DNA from: Glossina fuscipes
Lineage: Eukaryota > Arthropoda > Insecta > Diptera > Glossinidae
Assembly: GCF_014805625.2 (NCBI RefSeq)
Contig: NW_023998414.1
Location: 33,426,495-33,490,494, forward strand
DNA: 64,000 nt
Reading direction: 5' to 3'
Of this stretch, positions 37,401 to 51,400 are shown piece by piece (within the stretch, counting starts at the first letter, position 1; every line of letters starts with the position of its first letter). Under the pieces are notes generated by a model, which ran no database searches, had not been told where the DNA came from, and worked only from the letters and a program-made list of their open reading frames with translations. Position numbers and translations under genes: made by a program.

Positions 37401-40319
37401 AAATCTTTCTCAAGTCTTTATTAATGTTACATACATCTGCACATACTTACTTTAACACTACATCCTAACGATTACGTTCTTGTTTGCCTTGATCCTTTCG
37501 ATCTATGGAAATACATTTGTAAAGCAAGTGATTTTCTGAAATTTTTTTGGTGATTTTTATTTATATGAAAAGTCCTTTAACCTAATTAATACCTATGATC
37601 ACCTTTGTCCTACGCGGTGTAATTGTCGAGATGCCGAAAACATATATCAATTTCTACTAAAAGGAATCATTTTGGTCCCGTCTTCTACTAAAAGGATAGG
37701 TATGTATATGCAATATATCAACAGTTCTAGTCTAGGATTAATATACTCTTAGCACAAGCAGGATATCGAATGTAATGTAATGTCAACTTATAGTTGATAG
37801 AGAAAATCTTTTCAGTACATTACTTACTTTCCATTACTTACTCTATACGCTGTTGTTGTTGTTGTTGTTGTGGTTGTGGTTTGAAAAAAGCCTTTTAATA
37901 AGAAACTCTCTTTTCCTTTATATCAGTATATTTTTGATTAGGCTATTGCTTGGCCCGGACAAATTAATTGGGAAAAAAACTTTTAATCGATTTTTCCAAA
38001 CCTTAATCTCAGATATAATTTACAAAAATGAAAAATGAAAAATGAATGAAAATTTTATGGAAAATTTCTTCAAATGATTCATTTACTGAAGAGAAGAATT
38101 TTATGCGTCGATATCTATCCGTGCGTTTGCGACAATGAAACTTAATGCGTAAATTAATGTAAACCTGCGGCTAACGTAAACATACGCATTATGTTTCCAC
38201 AGAAATTCAATGTGTCAGAGCGGGTCATATATTCGCTAAAAACGAATCAACAACAAAAGCAAAAACTATACAAGAAATCATATATTTTATTTTTTTTATA
38301 TGCATACATACATACATACATACGCACAAACATTAACAAGGTATCGAAGCCAGTTAAATTTGTTATTACATTTGTAACATTTGGTAATACGCAAAACATT
38401 CATGCCCCAAGCTTTCGCGTATCGTAATTCTAAATCACATTTAGTTATGTCTCGGTTCGTTGTCCGTCTGTCCGTCTGTCCATCTGTATCTTTTACACAA
38501 AAAAAATTTCACTCTTTTAACCCAAATGATAAACTGCAATGCATTATGTAAGCGAATATTATAAGTAAATGATACCAAACGATTCACTAACTTATTCACA
38601 ATTAATAACATATGACATATGACAATTTTTCACATACCTATACATACCTACCTACCTATCTAATTTAATCGATGGGTGTCCAATATTCGTTCTAAGGTAA
38701 ATTTCATTTTCCTTTGCTTAGCTTTTATGCCAAATTGTCCCGTTCTGTCATTTGATTTATGAAAATACACTAAACTAATCGAAAGAGATATTCGAAGAAA
38801 TTTTAAAATTCAATTTAAATGAATTTTCAAAGAAATTATCAGATATGATTAATAATCACTTAAGCGTAACTGAAATAGATTTCGTATAAATGAAAAAAAA
38901 TATATTCGGAAAATAGACAAAGCGTCTAAAGCGTCTGACTTTTGCTCCCAATACAGGGCTAGATTAAAGTTTGACAAAAAGCCTGAAAAACTACATGCAC
39001 AACATATAAGCGACTTTGAAGGAAACACGTCACGAAGGACAGCATGGCATTCGAGCATTTATGTTACAGAAAAACCTTTTCTTCAAGTGCCACTTCCACC
39101 GAGCTTCGTATCCAATAAGCCGCAAACTCATGTTGAAATCAAACGTTGAAAACGTAAAATAATAAACGTTTGACTATTACAGCCTGGCACGAATCGCTTG
39201 TTACATTTTCGCTAACGTTCGGTGAGAACAGAAAAACCGCCTCTCCCCAAATGCCGATTTTAGCAGAAAATTTCGCAATAAATACTTAATTCTTATAAGT
39301 AAATACTTAATTCTTTATGCACTCCCCTCAAGCACCTATCAAATAAGCCATCTGCCAATCAATCGATCAAGGAAAACGTGTTCTCCCATTTCAAAACTAG
39401 CAAGAGTTTGCAATGCTTTCGCCAAATTTGAAAGCGATATCTTACTCTTTCCAATCCGAAGAATAATTATCCTGCATATCGGCCCAGTTTGACGGACAGA
39501 GATATATCTATCAAATATATATAGTTTATAGAGTCGCTGAAATTTACTATTAAAATATTGCAAACGTTTTGCAAAAAAAAATGAATATATCCCGATCCAT
39601 TGATGATGAGTATAATAAGGAATTTTTTTTTTGCGATTTATTAGCTTACAGTGAAAAGTGATTGCCCTTGGAGGATGAGTTGAAATTCTGCAGAAAAAAA
39701 AAATTATATATCATTCCGATAAATCTTTACAGACATAAAATTCGCGCTGAATGCTAATGCGAAAATACTGTAGGAAAATCGTTAGCATGAAAATGTTTTG
39801 CTTAATTCCCTTCTCGGTATTTCGATATTGAAGACGCGTCAAGCTCTTCTCGAGTAAATGAAATTTTTTTAAAACTTTTCGCTAATTAATCAAAACACAT
39901 TTCTGATCCGTTTGCCTAAAGCAATTCACTGTTCTCAAAACTAATAACTCTCAAGGCTCATAAACCGATATCTAGATACAAAAATAAGTTCGACAGTTAG
40001 ATGGTGTGTGAGTGAACAGTGAAATATTTATGGGAGTAAAGTTTCATCTACGAATCGCGGCTGAAAGGAGACGTAGTTAAGCCATTTTTCAATGGATTGA
40101 TAACGTAGAATAATACATCGTACAGGATAACAGTGTATGAAAAACGATGATCGTCCGAAAGGTGAACAAGGGCAGACAGAATTGATGATAAGGAAAGTTG
40201 TTGACGTTTACGACGCCAATGCCGGAACATGTACATCGTAAACGTATCGGTTAAGAGAGAAGGAAAGAGCGAGAGAAAGAGAGAGAGAGAGAGAGAAAGG
40301 GAGAGAAAGAGAGAGAGAG
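37400..40319. other. Intergenic DNA without a supported gene
   Basis: AT-rich sequence with short CATA repeats (38301-38322) and a GTCCGTCTGTCC run (38460-38482). A B-like minus fragment lies at 39340-39580 (AAACTAGCAAGAGTTTGCAA, CAAACGTTTTGC), and a GA-rich tract at 40260-40320. ORFs present are short and lack domain features. Confidence 0.45.
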
Positions 40320-40500
40320 ATCTTGACTGGGAAATTTTGATCCATCCACCGCCTAATTGGGATCTCGATTGGCGCAAGTACGATTTACTTCGCTCTCTGC
40401 AAGCTTGATTGAAGGGCGTAACAGTGCCTTCAAGCGAGACCTTTGAAAAATCTCTTGATCCGGTTTTTTGCTCAAAACTCGTCAAAGTTCGACACTAATA
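40320..40500 (+). pseudogene. Mariner transposase C-terminal relic
   Basis: One frame reads ILIHPPPNWDLDWRKYDLLR, then SLQA, a stop, LKGVTVPSSETFEKSLDPVF and CSKL. This follows the mariner pattern DYHLFRSLQ-x-LxG-x-x-F-x-x-E-x-x-K-x-x-LDxFFxxK. It contains a stop and no TIRs were found nearby. It differs from the deletion family at 8426, 27745 and 52958. Confidence 0.55.
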
Positions 40501-40911
40501 ACATAAGAGTGTTATCAAAAAAAAAAAAAAAAAAAAAATTGGGACTATATATATCGCTTGGTTTAAATATCATCCAAGTACGCGATCACGGTTATGAACT
40601 GTACACTAAGGTTCTTACCCGCCCGCTCACTACAAAACACAAAGTTGCAAGAAATACTACAACAACGATGGTCACAGCAATATTCAATGTCCGAGAATGG
40701 CACGTTATCGGCAAATTCCCTTTATATATGCTTTAAAGCATTAAAGGTAGCAGAACGTTCTTGGATTTCAGTAATGAATTTGTTAAATAAAATTGACAGA
40801 AATTTTTAAGTAACCGATTAAGTCTACGCTTTTCCAAGTACTTTAAGTGTGAGCAAGAAGACGCTACCATCTGCTAAATGCATTAATTAAATTTTGAAAC
40901 GAAAAATTTTT

Positions 40912-41959
40912 ATATCCTATACCACTTAGGGTATAGGGTATATTAAGTTTGTGCGGACGTACCTAACACCCGGAGGGACTTCAGCTAAAAACCTTTCTTT
41001 ATTATGCCAATCGATTTAGAATCATTTTCTAAATCGATCTAACCTTGTCTGTCCGTCTGTCAATGTATTTTTGTATTCAACTTCTAATAGACGGGCGTGT
41101 TTTGATCCAAGCATAATAAACGCTGGTAAAAACGATTCGAATCGACAACTTTTCGATAACTCTTTAAAAAGTCGTTGTTTGGGAAAAAATTTTCAACAAA
41201 ACTCACTCTGTAATTGTATTTCGAGACTCGAAATTCGTATGAAAATTTTTTGTTTCGGATAGGGTAATTTTTTGACCTTCCTCTCGTATAACTAACCGCA
41301 CCAACGAAAGCTAAATCTTTATAGGATAAGAAAGTATAATTTTTAATATTTCATGGTGAAAATTGATTCATAAGCGTAAAATGACATAGAAATTAACTTA
41401 ATCGAATTTGGGCCACGTACGTCTGTATTTTGTATGTAAGGATTATCAGGAAATGTAACCCTTTATATATCAAAATGGCCCAACTGCTAATGTTTTCTGA
41501 TGAACATTTTTTCATTGCTATAATTTAACATAAAAATTAAACCACATGGGTCTAGTTCTTGGACCTCACTCAACGTAAGATTTCTCCTTTAGAAAAAGAA
41601 TTTAATTTTTCATATTTTGTGATGAAAATTAATCTTTATTAGTAGCTTAGCATAAAAATTAATGGCAAGGAATTTGGATCACAAAGGTCTACTCTTTTGA
41701 CCCCAAAGTAACTCCTGTACGTAAAAAGTAAGCCCTTACATGGAGAGAAGGTCTAATTCCTAGTTTTTTAGGACAGAAACAAACAAATAATACAGTTTTT
41801 AGAAAGTAAATTAAGTTTTCTAACCTCTCATCACACCATCCTGTCGCGTTTTGACAATTCTTTCAATGTGCGGCTTTTGCGCGTGAGTAACTTTACTAGA
41901 CGAAGTAGTATAGAAGGGTATCTAAAGGTCGATCTTGCCCAACTATAACATTCTTACTA
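40912..41959 (+). repeat. Dispersed repeat family A, longest copy (about 1.05 kb)
   Basis: It opens TATCCTATACCACTTAGGG, has the CGATTTAGAATCATTTTC and TTGTCTGTCCGTCTGTC blocks, then several related TGAAAATTGATTCATAAGCG-type segments repeated along its length. It ends GACGAAGTAGTATAGAAGGG then CAACTATAACATTCTTACT. No ORF of note. Confidence 0.6.
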
Positions 41960-42505
41960 ATCTACTCTCGATGATAATTGAATCCACGGGGGGTATGCTA
42001 TTGATGTGCTTGGTCTTGTACTCAAGGATGGGTCGTTTGAATATCGCAAAAGTGATGCAAAAATTTCGTTTTAAAAGTTATCTGCAAACATGACATGAAT
42101 TGTCGAAAACGTTAAAATCACAAACAGTGTTGAAAATGTTCGGTAACGGGAATCATGATTGATTTAAATCAATGTCTTCAATCAAATTTCAATTAAATCA
42201 TACTTTATGTAAATCACAGGCTCCGTCGGAAAAGAGATTCATATATATATAATATCATATTTTTTTGATGCAAAAATTAATAAAAACTCGTGTTGTTTAA
42301 AATTTCATACATCAGTTACGTACTCAATCAATATCAAAATTGATGAGCGCATCTTTTTTTCTAGGGTACAAGCGACATTATTTTTCGTAATTATTATGTC
42401 TGTACGCCCGATTGTCGACGGCAATTGGCCGTGAATCTGAATTTCGGATCTGTAACCATTAATTGGAGACTGAAATCTCATTAGAAGTTATCAGATTATG
42501 CGATT

Positions 42506-42508
42506 GAA

Positions 42509-42546
<38 letters not shown>
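42506..42546 (+). repeat. (ATC)n microsatellite
   Basis: About 12 tandem ATC units in intergenic DNA. Confidence 0.95.
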
Positions 42547-42547
<1 letters not shown>

Positions 42548-42559
42548 GTCTTTCCTTCT

Positions 42560-44009
42560 TTTATTTATTTAATTAAAATTTTCTCCTCCCGTACGCATTC
42601 TGTCATTCTGTCATTGAGGCGTGCACCACTTAAAAATACCTGTCATATATATGTAAGGATAGAAAAAATGGATAATTTCAGACCGGACTACTGACTGATA
42701 AGTTCGTGGGTCTGCATCCATTTTTCATGTGTTCCAAATCTACATTATATGGGAAATAATAGAATTGATAAAGAGATACTCTGGCGAATGCTGGTCAGCC
42801 AGTGCGCAGAGCAGTACTTCCTTCTCCCGCCACTTAACAGTTTACATATTTTTTTTTTTTTTTTTCCATTCACTAACATCAGTTCACTTGTTCAATTTTC
42901 ATCTGTTACATAAGACATTCAAATTAGCAGAGTTGGCCGCTCTCGCTTTCATCTTATTAAGGCCCAAATCACAAAGACGCTCCCAGGAAAGTAGAAAAAT
43001 TACGACCTTTTAATACAAAATTCTCTCCGGATTATCGGTTGGGTGAAATAAACCGTTAAACCATTATTAGAATTGCGTTCACTTGTCGAGATGAAGCTAT
43101 CAACAATTTAACTATAGTTTAGAAGACACAAGCGCTCTTCATTTTTCGATCGATTACTTTTCACTCAGGCCAGAGTGATATTCGAAAATCGAAATCCGAA
43201 TTCGAATATAAATTCTCTAATATTGACTAAATATATTAAGTGAAACGTGCAGGCACGCCCATAATAAATAAGTTATAATGCGTGCAAAATCGATGTAAAA
43301 TTTCATATAAATATATGTTAGCGTAAAACCAATGCAAATTTGCCGATTGTCACGCCCCCTATTAATAGAATCTCTGTATGATATAAGTTAAGGGGGTGGG
43401 CCGATTGGATTGAATTGTTTACGTATTGCGCCTTGCACTGGAAATTGATATTGAAATGTAGGAGAAACATTTACGAATTTTTTTTTTTTCTGTCTTTCTC
43501 TCTTTCTTGCTTTCTCATTCTCTCTCTCCCGCAAGGAATTTTTGAAAAGAAAAAATTTCCCTTTCCTTTATCATTGGAAAACTCAATCCGCCCAATATCT
43601 ATCAAAATCTAAGTGGCATGTATGGAATGTTTTCAAACAAAAAAAATATTGAAAAAATAAAAATAAAAGCAAAAAGAAACGAAAAGGAAAAAGTAAAAAT
43701 AAAAAAGAAAAAAAACAAAAAAAAAATTGCTTACAAATGTAAACAAAACAAAAATCTCATTTTCAAAATTTATTCCAATGAATTCAATTGTTTTCCCGTA
43801 CACTGCCGATAAACTCGTACACGGACGCGGTAATCTGCTCTGCTTTCTTTGAATTTGATTTCTTTTGATTTCTTTTGATTTAATACAAATTATTTGTGTA
43901 CGCTTCAAGTATTTAATTATCGTAAAACAATAACAAAAACAACATTTTCTCTTAGAACTCTGCAACGTGCCATTTATAACGCTCAAGTGTTTTTACATAA
44001 TGCACAATA

Positions 44010-44053
<44 letters not shown>

Positions 44054-45497
44054 AATATATATATATGTAGTGAATTTCTAATTATACGGATATGTTAACA
44101 GTCAATGGATATTTGAAGCGATCGGTGTAGAATGAAAAACAATACATTTCGTGTTGTTCCTGTTTTTATGTTTCTTTTGTTTTTTTTGTTTTTTTTTTGT
44201 GCTTTTCTTCTTACCTCTTAATTTTGTTATTTATTATTACATTGAAAAGAAGAAGAAAACAAATAACGTTTAATGAAGTGTTCTGAAATTTGTTGCTGTT
44301 ACTGTTTGCATTTGTGCCGTTTCTATGATAACATTACGATTAACGTTATTGTGAAATAAAGACAACAACAACAACAGTGCGGGGGGGGGGGGGGGGCCCC
44401 TGAAAAACGATATTGTCAATTTATAAAGTGTCTCGGTTTTTGCAGTTTTTAGGCACTTTCAAATGGTTGGCATAAAACAATTCACAGTCTACAGTGCAAT
44501 ATTTCATGAGACACAATATTTACATATATACATAGGTATATATATATATAATATATTTCAGTTTAAATTGAATATAGTGTGCATTTGCAACATATCGTAC
44601 CATTCTGTCATGTCTCAATTTCGTAGAAAGTGAAAATTACCAATCATTTCGAAGCAATTCTAACATTCATTATACCTTATGTCAGTGTCGTTGAAGTTTT
44701 CGTTTAAATATTTCAACGACATATATGATAGTTGGAGAACTTAGTTATCTTAATAGGAATGATTAAAAAGGGTTTGTCATCCTATTGCCTATTCGTAAAA
44801 ATCCTATTCGTAATAGTAAAGTTTTCAAATCATTCATTATTTCAAAATATTCTGAACGGATACGAAAAATTAAATATCTATTTGACACTATAATTATGTA
44901 ACAATTGATATTTTCATTAAGGATATATTAATACGTGCCCCATTCCCCCCTATCTTAATCGATTTCAATATATCTGTCCGTCTGTCTGTCTATCCTTTTA
45001 TTTTTATATTCAATGTAAAGATTGAGGAATGAGTGTTATATTCATTTTTGTCATATATATTCTTGATTGCTGACACGCATCGCTACCATTGAAAATGGAA
45101 CGAAATGATCAAAGGACACGACCAAAGTACAACATAATAAATAAAAACAAAAAAAAAAAAATAAAAATACATTTAGATACTTTTTGTTGTGCTGTAGTTC
45201 GAGCCTAAGTAGTTTTTATTTTTTCCAATTTCTTAATGTTCTCTGCTTATAAGGTAAACAAGACAGAACGTTAAAAATTATTTTTTTATATATTCTTCAC
45301 ATGAAGAGATATTAGATTATCTGTCGAAAAAAAGTATTAATTCCAATGTAAATATCGTGGACGCCACAACATGGACTGGTGGTCGGTTTCTCTTAACCTT
45401 ATACACAATTGGATATAAAATGAAAGGAAAAGCTACGTGAGTTAATTGTATATTCACAGTGCTTCTTCTGGTCTCGTCCCTTCGAATATTACGATTC

Positions 45498-45546
<49 letters not shown>

Positions 45547-46363
45547 TCTGACTCAGCTCAACTTTGCAAAACTTTCGCTTATCTAATCTCTTCGAAGCAA
45601 GAAGTTAATACCTAATATCGTTGTGTCATCTTCCCGTTAATCCCTCTCTTCGGCAAACATCGGCGGCGACAGGCAGTCTTATAAAAATTTAGTTGGTTCT
45701 ATCATTTTAAAAATTTCCTTTCCTACCTGAAATAAACTCCAGGTAGTTTTCATGTTGCATCAAATGCGCGATTTTTATAACAACATGTTGACGAAATTTT
45801 TGTGCACTGCCATACTTTGGCCCAATGGCTAACCCTATTGAACGGCTTTTTAAATTTGTTATTTCGAATATTTCTCGATCAAAATCAGCAGAAAATAGTA
45901 TTTTGTTGCACTAAACGATTCTGAAAACATCGATAAGGCTGGGAATATTTTCTCAAGGTCTTCCCGTACAACTAAGTGTAATTTTTAGTACAGGACAACG
46001 GCGGGGCAAAAAGATTCACAACATTTTTCCGATATGGCACGTAAACTGCAGGAAGTTTAATCGCGGACTTCTACGCGGTTAAGTCCTTTAACAAGATCAC
46101 AAGGCTTTCTCACCGTTTCCAATACACCCGTCCTGGAATTACCTATATAACGTACGACATACTTGCGTGACTCGTTATTATTTAACCGCACGTGCGCCTG
46201 TGGAATAATCTGCCAGTAGATGTTTTTCCCGCTGTGTCCTTTTAACTCAAACGTACGCAAACACTACTTCGTTCTTCCATCCTTCTCTACATATAACTAG
46301 AACGCGTATAGGGGACAGCGACTGAGTGGCTGGTCATATATAAAAAAAAATATATATATATAA
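42560..46363. other. Intergenic DNA without a supported gene
   Basis: Contains T-runs, A-rich DNA at 43636-43730, (AT)n at 44010-44043, a 16-G run at 44381-44396 and (CT)n at 45499-45541. A 67-codon ORF on the minus strand at 46057-46260 has no recognisable domain. Confidence 0.45.
44381..44396 (+). repeat. Run of 16 G followed by CCCC
   Basis: An uninterrupted G16 run in DNA that is otherwise about two-thirds AT. It could fold as a G-quadruplex or be a sequencing or assembly artefact. Confidence 0.95.
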
Positions 46364-47237
46364 TATTGTAGTCGGAGAAAGGCGACCATAACATACCTTA
46401 TAGTACTTCGCCTAGTACTCTTACTCACTCGTTTTGATAATAATACACTTCAAAATACGCATTACTTTTATGCGAAGCCGTGAAAGCTTGCATATTGCAA
46501 GGTTAGACTATCTCTCCATATTAGGATTAGCGTTTCGTGACAACGCCTGTACATGTTGGGACCAAAAAAAAAAATAAAAAATAGGCCTACGTGATCCAAA
46601 TTCACTCTCCTATAACCCTTCCTTTGTATGTCTTACTACTCATGGGACATCTCATGTAGAACGGGGCCAAGAAATAGACCAATGTGATTCATATTAGGTC
46701 CGCTTATTTTTGATTTAATTACTATCATAAACTAATTTTCATCATAAAAGAAAAAATCAATGTATTTTTGGCATATAAGAGTTTACGTTTCATGAGAATC
46801 CTTATATGCGGCGGTATTCAAAAAAATAGACCTACATCGTCCAAATTTGCTAAGGTCGATTTATTTCTCATTTTACTCTTATAAGCTAATTTTCACCAGG
46901 AAATAAGGGTTATATGCGAGGGCAATTTTTTTTCCCATACAACGACTTTTCAGAATATAGCGATTGATCGAAAAAGTCGACAGATCCGAACCATTTGCAA
47001 TAGCGTTAATCCTTGGATCAAACAATACGTCACTGTACCAAATTTCATCGGAATTTAAAGTCAAAAAATTGCTATCTATAGCTTAAACACAAATATGCAT
47101 AAAACGACATCAGACGGGGAATACGGGCAGATAGGCTTAGTAAATAAAAGGTAGATCCATCTTCAGGCTTTCTGAGTGTTATGCACATCCGTATTGTGTC
47201 AGAAGTGATGTAGGGTATAAATACGGTCGGAAAATAT
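46364..47237 (-). repeat. Dispersed repeat family A, minus-strand copy upstream of the second GPCR
   Basis: On the minus strand it opens TATACCCTACATC, has GGCTTTCTGAG-complement, GTCTGATGTC, TTTGATCCAAGG and TTCGATCAAT-type blocks, and ends GGCGAAGTACTATAAGG then ACTACAATATT. It ends about 215 bp upstream of the CG4313-like start codon and so may lie within its promoter region. Confidence 0.55.
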
Positions 47238-47453
47238 ATTAAATGAATCCGCCCTTGAATAACCAATGCCTGCGACAATTTCTATTTAATTATATGTTTC
47301 CATTAACTCCTCAATACTAAGCTGAGTGTTTAAATTCAATTAATCAATTAAAAATTTAAAAAAATTTCATTTAATTAATTTTAATAAATTGATTACAGAA
47401 TTCTGTGCCAGTAATATAATAATAAAAAACAAAAAAAAAAACATTTGAAAAAA

Positions 47454-48427
47454 ATGCTAAGCAATAACAACAACAACAGCAGCAGCAGCAGCAGTAGCAG
47501 CAACGCTTTTTTAAATAAAACAACGCAAACATCTTATGAACTTTTTGAAGGTTATAATGAGAAATTATTAGAATTTGCCGCAATCGCCTGTACCGTATTC
47601 CTAGTTATAGGCGTGCCGGGTAATATACTAACCATAATAGCGTTGACCAAAGGAAAACAGGTATGTAAAAGAATAAAAGAAATCGAATGATCTTTTATTT
47701 AATTATTAATTTGATTTGATCTGTTGCAGAATCGCAACGCTACCGCAATTTTCATAATCAATTTATCAATATCGGATTTATTATTCGGTTGCTTTAATTT
47801 ACCCCTGGCCGCTTCGACCTTTTTTCGACGGACTTGGGCACATGGAGATCTGTTATGCCGTTTGCTACCATTGCTACGTTACGGTCTATTAGCAGTTTCG
47901 CTATTCACAGTATCACTGATAACAATAAATCGTTACGTAATTATTGCACATCCAAGACAATATACCCGGTAAGTAAATGCTCGATTCGATTCGAGAAAAT
48001 CTGATATAAATTTAATAAATTTTATATTTCGTCTGTGGTTTAACTTAGCTCTCCATTGACTCTATTTATAATATTTGAAAATTCGAGATCAAAATTTATA
48101 TTTATATATGTATGCATATATGAATCAATATAAATTGAGCTAAAAAAATTAGACACATTTACTATCACTTGACGTTTTATAGATGAAACATGAAAATAAA
48201 TTAAACATATATGCGCTTGAGAGGCCGAGTAGGCAAGAGTCTCGACCAGCAAATCAATGGTCGTGGATTCAAATCTCAAGTGCGGTAGAGTTTTTAATAA
48301 AGCCGAAAGCCGAAAGCCTTGGATGCTAGTGCTTTAAGACTTTTTTTAGTCTTAGAATTTATTCTCTGGCTAAATTTATAATAATAATAATGTGTGTATG
48401 CTGACGAATAAAGTTTAGAACTTCCGA

Positions 48428-48461
<34 letters not shown>

Positions 48462-51400
48462 AAAACTAGGCCCAAGTTCCACGATCCAAGCTTGAACGGA
48501 ATTTAATTTCAATTTCATTTCACTCATTCAAACGCCAACGAGGTTAACACTAATCGGACCATGTGAGCCGAATAGCCCAGCCTCCCAGCGAGAATGGATT
48601 CTCGTTTTTTCGGCAAAATCTCGCTCATATTTATCACATTTGAGATTTGAACCCGCGACCACTGAGTCCGTATTGTCCGTGTGAGTAGCTGAGTAGGCTT
48701 ATCTGCCTATCGTGATAAACAAACATGTTAGATGTCAACATAAAACATCATACAGAGGCGGTATATCTTTTGTTTTAGCGAATTAGGCAAAAATACAAAA
48801 AAAAAAAAAATCTTTAAAAATAAAATAAGTAAGAAAATTAAATTCGATCGTGACCAAATTTTCGATATACCCACCCCATCATTATTATCATCAAGAAAAG
48901 ACTAAAAAGGAGTAAAACAACCCAGCTGTGATAGGCGAGGCTGAGTTTTTTTTTATTTTCAAAATAAAAGTTTTTGTCGCATAGTCATGTGGGCATTGTA
49001 GGCGGATCTTTTGAAAAAAGGAAGATCACTTTCAAAATTTCTTTTGCTTAAATTTATTGGCGATAGCTTGTCTTTGGACAGACGGACGGACATGCCCAGA
49101 TGCATTGCGAATTTAAAATTAGCCAAGAATTTTTACAACGGATAGATGTTCTACAACAATGCCCATAGAATATATGCCAAAATTTTTGTAGATTTATTTA
49201 GTTTAGTTGATAAAGAATGAGTTAGCTACATATTGAATAACGTTAAAGCTATGCTTTTAGAAAGAATGACTGATATTGCTGCCCATTGACAAATTTTTAA
49301 ATTACTGATTACTTTTAGTTATACTATTTTTATGCCCATCACGGAAGGATGAGGGGTATATTGATTGCGTCAAAATGTTTACAAGGCCCGGAACGAAGCT
49401 TCAGCGACCCCCACAAACTATATATATTCTTGATCAGCATCATGTTCTCAATCGATTTATGCACGTCAGTTTGTCTGTTTGTTTAATGTCTGTTGTAAAC
49501 ATTCTTCTGGTCGTAATAATGAAGCTATCGAATTGAAATTTTGGGAGAAACATTGGTGTTCTTGCATGCACGATATGCAAAATCAGTCGAAGAACACGCC
49601 TACCGAATCATATAACACAACAGAGAACACCTTTGCTTTTCAAAAGCTATAAAAAGTTGATGTGTTCTTCGTTAACCATAAACCAAAAGCAGCAAGAAAA
49701 TCAACAAAAATTTGATCGTATAATCTATGGATGTATGAGGTACTGTAGTACATGTACAAGAATGGGAAAAATGACCATGTCTACTCACTGTTGTAGTTTA
49801 TCAGAATTTAATTTTTTTTTATAACGAACAAAAACAAGCGTTCAAAAGCCTCCATAAAAGGGCCTAGGTACGTCCGTCTATGTCCGTCGTGTATTTAATT
49901 GTTCGTCTGCCCAACTGCATAGTATTTGCGATAAACTTGAAGAAAAATTTGAAAATTACCTAAACTATGCGACAAAAATTAAGAACACCTTTGCTTTCCA
50001 GTTTTTTTTTTTTTTTTTTTTTTGCTTTTTTACTTATAAAGCGCAACATACACATTTCATTACATAAATTGCTCCATTCCTATTCTGATAATAGACAAAA
50101 TCAATCGCTCGGAATAGAAACATTTAGTTCTTCTCCTTTTTTTTTCAAGCCTTTTTATACCCACCACTGTAAGATGGCGATATACTGATTTGGTGTTTTT
50201 TTCCATAATATATGTAACACCCAAAAGGAAGCTTCAGAGACCCTATATGCGCAGCATAAAATCCTAAGTTAAATTAGCCATGTTTGTCCGTCTGTCCGTT
50301 TGTGTATTGGCACTCTCCTGATCGTAAAAATAAAGATATCGACTTTAAATTTAACAAAAACATTCGAAGTTTCTGCACGAGGGTTGGTATTGAAAATAGC
50401 CCAAATCGGTCGAAGCGGAAACGCGCATTGGAGCGAAAACTGAACGCAACTCCGTTTTTTTAAACGAAAATTTTTGGATTTTTGCTCATTCCTCGGAAAA
50501 TAATAAAAGTAAAAAGGATGAAATTTTCCATATTGAGTTTGCGAAGCACTCTAGTCCTTACGTGAGAAAATGGAAAACATCCGCTATGAACACACAAAGT
50601 TACAAGTGATTAAATTTTGTTTTTTTTTTTTTACACTTTTGAGATTTTATGCTTACTTAGCATAAGGTAAGCATAAGACCGAATGTTTATAACAATTTTG
50701 TACACTCCGTAAATAAAGGTATATTGTCTGCCGAAAAATGGGTTACTTTTAAAATGAATATGGTAGACACCACGCTAACCTTTTTTCTTAGGAACACTAG
50801 CGATATTGGTATCACATTAAGGAACTTGGAGAGCAGTATGTGAAATGCATAGTGGTAGGTGCGCGAGATTCAGCCTCCGCCGAATATAACTTGCTGACTC
50901 GTTTAGGATAACAATGATGGGTATAAAAGATTCGATCACGACCGAGTATAATTTTCATACTTGTTATATATATCACAAGCAATTTATTTAAACGACTTAT
51001 TATTAATTTGAATAATTGAACATAAGGTACATTTATGGTATTACGCCTTCTAACAGTTTGTGCTCAATCGCGAGCATCAAACAGGGCAATTTTCAACCCA
51101 TTAAAAAAGGACGGAAAAGGAGTAGTTACGAGAAACCTTTAAATGCTGTACATCTCTCGACAACAGACAATATTGGACAACACAGCACGAATATGTTATT
51201 AATGCAAGCGCAATAGAGTAAATCAATATTTTTTGAAAACATACATACATACGTATGTTACATATGCGACAATGAAAAATGGAACTTTGCTTACATGTAA
51301 TGTAAACATATCCTTGTAAATATTGGCTCTAATTAAGGCTCTAATCTATAAATCTATGAAAAGTAACCGGATTCGAATAAATTGTTCGTAATTGCTTTAC

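Noticed and set aside
40048..40485. 145-codon minus-strand ORF with Ser/Leu run
   Set aside because: Antisense to the mariner relic and to a GA microsatellite, which explains the SLSLSL run.
42729..43013. 94-codon plus-strand ORF
   Set aside because: Contains a long Phe run from a T homopolymer and no domain pattern.
46057..46260. 67-codon minus-strand ORF
   Set aside because: No recognisable family. It lies next to repeat family A with no splice partners found.
48264..48276. Functional tRNA gene
   Set aside because: Only A/B-box-like elements are present. The sequence does not fold into a plausible cloverleaf and is followed by a SINE body with poly(A) tail.
51016..51216. 66-codon ORF in GPCR intron 2
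   Set aside because: It does not join in phase to either neighbouring exon and has no receptor-like features. The exon 2 to exon 3 junction is coherent without it.
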